Positions 53,660 to 59,804 of a stretch of DNA of 59,804 nt are shown in pieces. Numbering within the stretch: the first letter of the stretch is position 1; every line of letters begins with the position of its first letter. Source of the stretch: Alphaproteobacteria bacterium (GTDB lineage Bacteria; Pseudomonadota; Alphaproteobacteria; UBA2966); the NCBI GenBank assembly GCA_021296255.1, contig JAGWAU010000018.1:1-59804 (forward strand), written 5' to 3'. Made by a program: the position numbers and the translations under genes. The notes under the pieces are model-generated. The model saw only the letters and a list, made by a program, of their open reading frames with translations. It did not search any database and was not told the origin of the DNA.

Positions 53660-56600
53660 TCAGGAACACCCGCTGGTGGCGCCGCAGGTCACGCATTTCA
53701 GGCATGTCCCGTTGCGCACCAGAGTGAAGTTTCCGCATTCGCCGCACGCATCTCCTTCGTATCCCTTAATCCGGGCTTCGCGGATCTGTTCGGACCGGCT
53801 GTCGATCTCTTCGGTCACGTCCGCCGAAATGCCGATCATAGCGTTGGTCTCGGCGCTGGCACCGACTTCTGCGGCAAGCGCATGGGCAGTGGCGACACCC
53901 GAACCCATCACCTGAGCTTCGGCACTTGCCCCCTCGACCGTGTCACCTACGACGTACAGATTGCTACGCACGTACCCATTGCTGGCCAAGCTCACGGCAC
54001 CTTTCGCGGTGTCGTCGCCTGGCGGTGCATGGGCTTCCCCGACACTGTCGGGCCGCAGGTCGTCAGGTTCGACATGGGCCAGATCGTTGCGACCCAGATA
54101 GGAAATCGCGATTTCGCGGAAGACGTAGTCGAGGATCGATGTCGCCATCTTTATGGCGTCATTGCCCTCGACGATGCCCTGGGGCTCGAACCGCGTAAAC
54201 GTGAACGCTTCTACGAACTCGTCCAGCGGAACGCCGTATTGCAGACCGATGGAGATGGCGATGGCGAAGTTGTTCATCAGACTGCGGAACGCCGCACCTT
54301 CCTTGTGCATGTCGATGAAGATCTCGCCGAGCGACCCATCGTCGTACTCACCCGTTCGGAGGTACACCTTGTGACCACCGACCGAAGCCTTTTGCGTATA
54401 CCCCTTTCTCCGCCCCGGAAGCCGTCGCCGCTCTGCCGTCACGATCTGGCGGACGATTCTCTCCGCGACGACCTGGGTCGGTCTCTCCACGGCCATGGGT
54501 TCCGATTCTTCGTAGATGTCATCGTCCTCGGCGAGGGAAGACGCCAACGGTTGTGACAGCTTGGATCCGTCGCGGTAGAGCGCATTGGCTTTCAATCCAA
54601 GCTTCCACGACCTCAGATAGGCGTCCTTGCAATCTTCGACCGTCGCGGAACTCGGCATGTTGATGGTCTTGGAGATGGCACCCGAGATGAACGGCTGCGC
54701 CGCTGCCATCATCCGGATGTGACTTTCCGTCGGCAGGCACCGTGTTCCTTTGGGGCCGCAAGGATTCGCGCAATCGAACACGGACAGATGGGCTTCCTCA
54801 AGGTGTGGGGCGCCCTCCAGTGTCATCGCACCGCAACAATAGGTATTGGCGGCGTCGACTTGGTCAGGCGTGAAGCCCAAGGCTTCGAGTATGTCAAAGG
54901 ACACGTCCGCGAGCTGGTCGGCTGTGAAACCCAACACCTCGGAACAGAAGTCCTCATTCAACGTCCATTTGTTGAACGCAAATTTTATGTCGAACGCGTT
55001 GGCCAGCGCGCCTTCGAGGGCCTCTAACGCGTCATCGGTAAATCCCGCGGCCGAAAGGGTCTCGTGATTAATTGCGGGCGCGTCCTTCAGTGTCCCGTGG
55101 CCGACGGCATGGACGATGATGTCGTCGATCTCGGACTCGGAGTAGCCGAGCTTCATGAGGGCGCGCGGCACGCATCGGTTGATTATCCGAAAGTACCCTC
55201 CGCCGGCCAGTTTCTTGAACTTGACCAAAGCGAAATCCGGCTCGATGCCCGTGGTATCGCAGTCCATGACGAGCCCAATAGTGCCCGTCGGTGCGATAAC
55301 GGTGACTTGAGCGTTGCGGTAGCCGTGTGCCTTTCCTTTCTCGACAGCTTCGCGCCAGGAACGCGTCGCGGCTTCCGCGAGCCCCTGGTCGGGGCAGGAT
55401 TCGGGATGAAACACGACGGGTGGCGTCGAAAGGTCCTCGAACCGACCGGAAAGTGCCCCGGCGGCACGGGCGTGATTGCGCATGACCCGCTGCATCGCCT
55501 TTCGATTTCGCACGTAGCCCGGAAACGCTCCCAATTCCGCCGACATGTCTGCGGACGTCGCGTAGGCGGTTCCCGTCATCAGCGCCGTGATTCCGGCACA
55601 CAGTGAGCGGCCTTCGTCGCTGTCGTAGGAGAGGCCGCTCGCCATCAGCAGGCCGCCGATATTCGCGTATCCCAGACCCAGGGTCCGGTACATGTACGAA
55701 AGCTCGGCGATCCGGCGCGACGGGAATTGGGCCATCATCACCGAGATTTCCAGGACGATGGTCCACAGCCTTACCGCATGCTCGAAGGCTTCGGTGTCGA
55801 ACGTGCTGTCCTCTCGGACAAAGGCCAGCAAGTTGAGTGATGCGAGGTTGCAGGCCGTGTCGTCGAGGAACATGTACTCCGAACATGGGTTCGACGCCCG
55901 GATGGGCCCGCCTTCCGGACACGTGTGCCAGTCGTTGATCGTCGTATGGTATTGCACCCCGGGATCTGCCGAGGCCCAGGCGGCATGCGCGATCTCATCC
56001 CACAATTCCCGTGCGGGAAGGGTCTTGGAGATCTTGCCGTCGGTCCGGCGGGTCAGGTTCCAGTCCGCGTCTTCCTCGACCGCTTCGAGGAACTCGTCGG
56101 TAACTCGGACAGTGTTGTTGGCGTTCTGCCCGGACACGGTGCCATAAGCGTCACCATCCCAGTCGGTGTCGTAGGTCTTGAATTCGATCTCGGTGAAACC
56201 CTGTTGGGCGAACTGAATCACGCGCTTGACGTAGTTTTCGGGCACCAGCGCCCGGCCGGCTTCCTTGATGGCCCTCTTCAATTCCGGATTGTCGGACGTG
56301 CTGAACCGGTTTTCACCTTCGACCGCATGACAGGCCTTCATGACCGCGTTGAGGTGTTTCGCATTGACCTTCGATCCGGTGACCAATGCGGCGACCTTCT
56401 GTTCCTCGGAGACCTTCCAGTTGATGAATTCTTCGATGTCCGGGTGATCGACGTCGACGACGACCATCTTCGCCGCGCGCCGGGTCGTGCCGCCCGACTT
56501 GATGGCGCCCGCCGCACGGTCCCCCACTTTGAGGAAGCTCATGAGCCCTGAGGACTTGCCACCGCCGGAAAGGTTTTCGTTCGCCGCCCGCACCGCGGAG

Positions 56601-57304
56601 AAGTTAGAGCCCGTGCCCGAGCCGTACTTGAACAGGCGCGCCTCACGGACCCACAGATCCATGATGCCGCCTTGGTTCACCAGATCATCGGCAATGCCCT
56701 GGATAAAGCAGGCATGCGGCTGGGGATGCTCGTACGCGGTTTCCGATGCACGGCATTCGCCCGTCCGATAATCGACGTAATAATGACCCTGAGACGGACC
56801 ATCGACGCCATAAGCCCAATGCAGGCCCGTGTTGAACCACTGCGGCGAGTTGGGGGCGCCCATCTGACGGGCCAGCATGTAGCGCATTTCATCGAAGAAG
56901 GCCCGGGCGTCGGAATCGGAATCGAAGTAACCGCCCTTCCAGCCCCAGTAGGCCCAGGTACCCGCCAAGCGATCAAAGACGCTCTTGGCACTGGTTTCGC
57001 CTATCTCTCGCTGGTCTTCGGGCAGTCCGGCGAGCACCTCTTCGTCGGCAACTTTACGCCAAAGGAATGAAGGAACATCGTTCTCCTCGACGGTTTTCAG
57101 ACGTACCGGCACACCCGCCTTGCGAAAGTACTTCTGAGCGATAATGTCGCAGGCCACTTGCGACCAGTCTTCGGGAACCTCGAAGCGTTCAAGACGGAAG
57201 ACGACGGTTCCATCCGGATTGCGGATTTCACTGGTCGCGTTTCGGAACGGAATCCCCCCGTAGGGTGACTTTCCTTCCTTCGTGAACCGACGACGTACCC
57301 GCAT
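53660..57304 (-). CDS. nrdJ: Adenosylcobalamin-dependent ribonucleoside-diphosphate reductase (class II)
   Basis: A 1214-residue vitamin B12-dependent reductase from ATG 57304 ([17 protein letters not shown]); ATG 57331 would add nine unconvincing residues. It makes deoxyribonucleotides without oxygen, using a cobalamin-generated thiyl radical. Active-site landmarks: [44 protein letters not shown] and the catalytic PTGTIGL-type block. The C-terminus ends in a zinc-ribbon with [22 protein letters not shown], four cysteine pairs that likely shuttle electrons. No intein or second RNR gene is visible. Upstream lies an NrdR-box-like array. Convergent with aspS. Confidence 0.96.
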   Translation of the reverse strand: MRVRRRFTKEGKSPYGGIPFRNATSEIRNPDGTVVFRLERFEVPEDWSQVACDIIAQKYFRKAGVPVRLKTVEENDVPSFLWRKVADEEVLAGLPEDQREIGETSAKSVFDRLAGTWAYWGWKGGYFDSDSDARAFFDEMRYMLARQMGAPNSPQWFNTGLHWAYGVDGPSQGHYYVDYRTGECRASETAYEHPQPHACFIQGIADDLVNQGGIMDLWVREARLFKYGSGTGSNFSAVRAANENLSGGGKSSGLMSFLKVGDRAAGAIKSGGTTRRAAKMVVVDVDHPDIEEFINWKVSEEQKVAALVTGSKVNAKHLNAVMKACHAVEGENRFSTSDNPELKRAIKEAGRALVPENYVKRVIQFAQQGFTEIEFKTYDTDWDGDAYGTVSGQNANNTVRVTDEFLEAVEEDADWNLTRRTDGKISKTLPARELWDEIAHAAWASADPGVQYHTTINDWHTCPEGGPIRASNPCSEYMFLDDTACNLASLNLLAFVREDSTFDTEAFEHAVRLWTIVLEISVMMAQFPSRRIAELSYMYRTLGLGYANIGGLLMASGLSYDSDEGRSLCAGITALMTGTAYATSADMSAELGAFPGYVRNRKAMQRVMRNHARAAGALSGRFEDLSTPPVVFHPESCPDQGLAEAATRSWREAVEKGKAHGYRNAQVTVIAPTGTIGLVMDCDTTGIEPDFALVKFKKLAGGGYFRIINRCVPRALMKLGYSESEIDDIIVHAVGHGTLKDAPAINHETLSAAGFTDDALEALEGALANAFDIKFAFNKWTLNEDFCSEVLGFTADQLADVSFDILEALGFTPDQVDAANTYCCGAMTLEGAPHLEEAHLSVFDCANPCGPKGTRCLPTESHIRMMAAAQPFISGAISKTINMPSSATVEDCKDAYLRSWKLGLKANALYRDGSKLSQPLASSLAEDDDIYEESEPMAVERPTQVVAERIVRQIVTAERRRLPGRRKGYTQKASVGGHKVYLRTGEYDDGSLGEIFIDMHKEGAAFRSLMNNFAIAISIGLQYGVPLDEFVEAFTFTRFEPQGIVEGNDAIKMATSILDYVFREIAISYLGRNDLAHVEPDDLRPDSVGEAHAPPGDDTAKGAVSLASNGYVRSNLYVVGDTVEGASAEAQVMGSGVATAHALAAEVGASAETNAMIGISADVTEEIDSRSEQIREARIKGYEGDACGECGNFTLVRNGTCLKCVTCGATSGCS

Positions 57305-57377
57305 CTTGCCCCCACTTGAACCACAACGCATGGAGCTTCTTACGCCCCGTTTCCGCCTCCCGAACCACTCCAGCTGT

Positions 57378-57458
57378 TCTCAAGATATTGTGACTGGTCG
57401 TGATACGGGGCACAAAATGTGTCATCACCGGGTGAAGTCTGTCAACTAGATTTTGTGT
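57378..57458 (-). promoter_or_regulatory. Array of NrdR-box-like sites upstream of nrdJ
   Basis: On the minus strand, TCACAATATCTTGAGA (57393-57378) and ACACAAAATCTAGTTG (57458-57443) each match the NrdR consensus ACACwATATATwGTGT at about 12 of 16 positions by eye. A weaker middle site (about 57410-57425, GCACAAAATGTGTCAT on the plus strand) sits 32-33 bases from each. The spacing of about three helical turns per step is typical for NrdR pairs. The distal site overlaps a TTGACA (57447-57442) that could be the nrdJ -35. Predicted role: NrdR represses nrdJ when dNTP/ATP is high. The nrdR gene itself is not in the window. Confidence 0.6.
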
Positions 57459-57662
57459 ATTGAGAGGCAGAAATATCAATATGCGGTGAGCAGTCCTCAC
57501 CGGGACAAACCGGATCGAAATACAAAAAGGAGATGATTCTCAATATGTTGGGGGTCTGAATTCAGGGTCGAGGCCAAAGCGTTTAAGGTCCGCCGGTCAG
57601 GATCGGCGTCCGACGGTGCGGGGTTGGCGAGGTCTGCCGGGAAGGCTGGACGCGAAACCCGG
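57459..57662. other. Intergenic gap between nrdJ control region and the NDUFA12 promoter
   Basis: About 200 bases with no gene. Nothing was recognised beyond a mixed AT-rich tract near 57480-57550. Confidence 0.4.
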
Positions 57663-57692
57663 TTGGTGCAATAGTCGCGCACGTCATTTAAT
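57663..57692 (+). promoter_or_regulatory. Possible promoter for the NDUFA12 homologue
   Basis: -35 TTGGTG (57663-57668), 18-base spacer, and -10 TTTAAT (57687-57692). Matches are 3/6 and 5/6. Leader of about 55 bases before ATG 57753. Confidence 0.35.
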
Positions 57693-57752
57693 GGCAGCCC
57701 CGTTTTGCGGGCGGAGGCGAACCGACTATCGGGGAGTGGAGCGAGCGAAGGT

Positions 57753-58139
57753 ATGGGGGTTCTGGACTTTCTGACCTGGTGGAAACGGGAGACTCTGGGA
57801 ACGGCGCTGTTCACTTGGCGAAAAGGAGAATTCGTAGGCACCGACGCCTACGGGAACAGGTATTTTCAAGAGAAGAATCCCAGGGCGAGACGCCGTCGCC
57901 GCTGGGTTCTCTACCGTGGCGAGGTCGAGGGTTCGAAGGTGCCGGCGGAATGGCACGCGTGGCTGCACCACACGTCCGACCAAGTGCCGTCCGACTCGGC
58001 GTCCCACCGGGACTGGGAAAAACCTCACGTTGCCAATCTCACCGGCACTCCAGCGGCGTACCAACCACCTGGAGCGGTGACGAAAGGCAGTCGACGAGAT
58101 CCAACGACCGGAGATTACGAACCGTGGCATCCGAACTGA
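57753..58139 (+). CDS. NADH:ubiquinone oxidoreductase accessory subunit, NDUFA12 family
   Basis: A 128-residue homologue of the mitochondrial complex I subunit NDUFA12 (B17.2), start ATG 57753 (MGVLDFLTWWKRETLGT); ATG 57705 is less likely. Signature blocks are GTALFTWRKGEFVGTDAYGNRYF, RRWVLYRGEVEGSKVPAEWHAWLHHT and the C-terminal YQPPGAVTKGSRRDPTTGDYEPWHPN (cited in short pieces). In alphaproteobacteria this protein stabilises the matrix-like (cytoplasmic) arm of complex I. It is a good alphaproteobacterial marker. Confidence 0.92.
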   Translation: MGVLDFLTWWKRETLGTALFTWRKGEFVGTDAYGNRYFQEKNPRARRRRRWVLYRGEVEGSKVPAEWHAWLHHTSDQVPSDSASHRDWEKPHVANLTGTPAAYQPPGAVTKGSRRDPTTGDYEPWHPN

Positions 58140-58274
58140 GGCGCGACGCCGCGGGGCACAGGTCACTCATCGCGACCCGTTGAGCGCTGCGGCCGGACCG
58201 GGGTCGTGGGGTGCGAGAACCACGCGCCGAAGGGCGTCCTAGTCGCGCTTCCTGACCGCTCAAACCGTCGGGCG

Positions 58275-58502
58275 ATGAAAGCCGTTACGCAATCGGCATT
58301 CAGCCCGAGCGGCGCTTGAGCGGCAGCGCCCGCCGCACACTTGCGGTGACGGCCTCGAACCGCCGCGCGGCTTCCGGCTGCATATCCCCTGAAGGGCGAC
58401 CGCGCGGGCCTATGGAGCGTTCGCGTCTCCGGCAACTGGCGCGTGGTGTTCCGCTTCGAGGACGGCGAAGCCGTGGACCTGGACCTGATCGACTACCACT
58501 GA
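58275..58502 (+). pseudogene. higB: higB toxin remnant, frameshifted
   Basis: The last third of a HigB/RelE-type mRNA interferase is clear: YPLKGDRAGLWSVRVSGNWRV, then VVFRFEDGEAVDLDLIDYH and stop at 58502. Upstream the matching frame shifts: GFRLH (typically followed directly by PLKGD) is separated by extra bases at about 58380-58385, and further N-terminal parts are unrecognisable. The gene is thus inactive. The real start of the fragment is uncertain. Its partner higA follows nine bases later. Confidence 0.65.
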
Positions 58503-58511
58503 CCGAGGGGA

Positions 58512-58829
58512 GTGCCGACCAAGAACGACATTGCAACCGAGCGCGTCGGCCCGATGCTGAACCCGCCGCACCTGGGCGAACTGATCCGCGAGAGCATAGA
58601 CGACGTGGGCTGGAACGTGACCGAGACGGCGGCTCGGCTCGGCTGCGAGCGCGGCACGCTGGCGCGGCTGCTGAACGGCAAGGCGGGCGTGTCGGCGAAC
58701 ATGGCGCTGGAGGACATCGGCTGGGGCACGGCCGAGCATTGGGTGCGGATGCAGGCGAGCTACGAGCTTGCGCAGGCGCGGCGCGACCGGACGGCTGCGG
58801 ACCGGCGCACGGGGGCGCTGCACGCGTGA
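58512..58829 (+). CDS. higA: HigA-family antitoxin
   Basis: A 105-residue helix-turn-helix protein from GTG 58512; ATG 58554 (MLNPPHLGELIRE) is an alternative. The HigA pattern LNPPHLGELIRESIDDVGWNVTETAARLGCERGTLARLLNGKAGVS is evident in short blocks (LNPPHLGEL; VTETAARLGCERGTLARLLN), followed by GTAEHWVRMQASYELAQARRD. It neutralises HigB and represses its own operon. Intact by length. The toxin gene immediately upstream is frameshifted. Confidence 0.85.
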   Translation: MPTKNDIATERVGPMLNPPHLGELIRESIDDVGWNVTETAARLGCERGTLARLLNGKAGVSANMALEDIGWGTAEHWVRMQASYELAQARRDRTAADRRTGALHA

Positions 58830-58866
58830 TCGAGGCCCGCGCCGTCGGCGCTGTCGGCTCGGGCTG

Positions 58867-58940
58867 ATGCGCCTGTCTTGGAACGAAGTCCGCGCCCGCG
58901 CCGCCAAGTTCGGGGGCGACTGGCGGGACGTATCGCGCGG
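58867..58940 (+). pseudogene. N-terminal stub of a SAM-dependent DNA methyltransferase
   Basis: The ATG at 58867 begins MRLSWNEVRARAAKFGGDW, the distinctive first residues of a family of large restriction-linked or stand-alone DNA methyltransferases (normally continuing with A..YEKGETQSFYNEFF). After about 20 residues the similarity stops. The gene is thus only a broken 5' end. Region 58941-59136 has no other recognisable content. Confidence 0.5.
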
Positions 58941-59136
58941 CGCTCGACAGCCAGGCCGTGCGCGGCCCGGACTTGATCGGGAAGATGGATGCACTTGCCC
59001 CTGATCCAGTTCCATTCCAGCGAGACGATCTCCCCGAAGCGGCAGCCGGTCGCCGGAGACGTCCCGCAGGCTCAGCATCGGACATTGAAACGATTGCTGC
59101 AGAAAGATCGCGAAACCCGCAGCCAGCGGTCGATGG

Positions 59137-59531
59137 TCAGGCGGCTTCTTCCACGGTGACCACCAGGCGCTTCCTGAAGCGGGCCAAGGCTTCCTCCAGC
59201 TTGCCGATCTTGGTGGCGTGGCGGGGATCGAGCATGCGGCGGACCTCGCTCTCCTGGACGCCCATGGCCGCCGCGAAGGCGCTGTTGGACAGCCGCTCTT
59301 CGCGCAGGGCCTCGTAGAGCACCGCCTTGGCGGCCAGAACCGCGCCGGGATGTCCTCGCGCCGCGCCATGCGTCCCGCGAGCGCTTCATTCAGGCAGCCC
59401 GCAGCTTCCGCGACCGCCTCGGCGAGCGTGTCGCCGTCCGTGAGCGACTCGTCGAAGTCGGGGAAGGTTACCGAATAGCCGCCTGCGCGTTCCTTGTGAA
59501 GGTCGATGGGGTAGCTGTACCGGGTTGCCAT
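59137..59531 (-). pseudogene. hicB: hicB antitoxin, frameshifted
   Basis: From ATG 59531 the frame reads MATRYSYPIDLHKERAGGYS, then VTFPDFDESLTDGDTLAEAV and RMARREDIPARF, the HicB RNase-H-like fold up to residue about 65. The remainder, VLAAKAVLYEALREERLSNSAFAAAMGVQESEVRRMLDPRHATKIG, is the HicB helix-turn-helix tail but in another frame, joined near 59340. A single indel, perhaps with loss of some linker residues, broke the gene. The hicA toxin gene lies 12 bases upstream. Confidence 0.75.
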
Positions 59532-59543
59532 GTCCGGAACTCC

Positions 59544-59756
59544 CTAAAGGTCGTGCGGGTCGATGCCGAGTTGCTTGCACATGCCACGAAGCGTGCCGGT
59601 CTTGAGCGGCTTCCTGCGGTCCTTAACCACGGTATGGCGGTCGCCGAAAAAGGGGGTGCCATGGCTGCCCTTGCCCCTTGCGCGGTCGAAGCTGGCCGCG
59701 ATCCCGTTCCTGCGCCCCGGCTTACTCACCCCGGCCATGAATTCACGCCCGTTCAC
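59544..59756 (-). CDS. hicA: HicA-family toxin
   Basis: A short protein of about 70 residues starting at GTG 59756 (MNGREFMAGVSKPGRRNG; ATG 59765 gives three more). The dsRBD-like HicA motif is read in FDRARGKGSHGTPFFGDRHTVVKDRRKPLKTGTLRGMCKQLGID, with the catalytic His in GKGSHG. HicA cleaves translated mRNA. It is intact, whereas the antitoxin gene downstream is frameshifted. Upstream bases 59766-59804 end the window. Confidence 0.8.
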   Translation of the reverse strand: MNGREFMAGVSKPGRRNGIAASFDRARGKGSHGTPFFGDRHTVVKDRRKPLKTGTLRGMCKQLGIDPHDL

Positions 59757-59804
59757 GGACGGCAATATCGCACAACAATGTGCGAAGGGCCGACGGCTCT
59801 TTCG

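Noticed and set aside
53533-53727. Small gene between aspS and nrdJ
   Set aside because: The product has no family likeness and most of the frame lies in hairpins and antisense to nrdJ.
58410-59531. A single 373-codon minus-strand gene at the right end
   Set aside because: Only the first 65 codons are HicB; the rest is a shadow frame after the frameshift and runs antisense to higA.

Overview
The window looks like chromosomal DNA of a high-GC alphaproteobacterium, probably Rhodospirillales-like. The evidence is the gene orders lptF-lptG-lptD-surA-pdxA-rsmA (minus strand), DUF2066 protein / CDP-alcohol phosphatidyltransferase / AI-2E permease / hdaA (plus strand), a B12-dependent ribonucleotide reductase (nrdJ), and an NDUFA12-type complex I accessory protein. 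I assigned no species. No rRNA, tRNA or CRISPR array was recognised.

Layout. (1) 104-822: 5'-truncated IS66 transposase at the left edge. (2) 887-26056: about 25 kb of accessory metabolism, nearly all on the plus strand. It holds an enolase-superfamily enzyme, hydantoinase/oxoprolinase subunits A and B, an NAD-dependent epimerase, an Old Yellow Enzyme-type flavin oxidoreductase, DUF1801 and SET-domain proteins, two paralogous SDRs, two paralogous Rieske oxygenases flanking a divergent unknown protein, a complete spermidine/putrescine-type ABC importer, two tandem 205-residue paralogues of no recognised family, a DUF1116 (YlbE/AllG-like) protein and three tandem amidases. I saw no transcription factor and no Rieske reductase inside it. 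(3) 25989-27050: a PIN toxin with its putative antitoxin. (4) 27156-46010: housekeeping genes for ribosome maturation, vitamin B6, outer-membrane assembly, aminopeptidase, DNA polymerase III chi, Ndk, purine synthesis and DnaA regulation, plus an atypical SDR and a GcvT-GcvH fusion. (5) 46546-58139: ppk1-ppx, rnd, aspS, nrdJ and the NDUFA12 homologue. (6) 58270-59804: a scrap-heap of toxin-antitoxin genes (broken higB with intact higA, broken hicB with intact hicA) and the first codons of a DNA methyltransferase.

How the genes work together. The accessory block reads as one import-and-degrade module. The ABC transporter brings in a small, perhaps cationic or N-containing compound. Rieske oxygenases and the flavin enzyme oxidise or reduce the ring or side chain. 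SDRs and the epimerase handle alcohol or carbonyl intermediates. HyuAB and the amidases open or hydrolyse C-N bonds, and DUF1116 may act in carbamoyl transfer. The substrate cannot be read from sequence. This block, the 205-residue paralogue pair and the GcvT-GcvH fusion with a displaced lipoyl-lysine are the most novel-looking content. The three-site NrdR-box-like array before nrdJ is the clearest regulatory signal.
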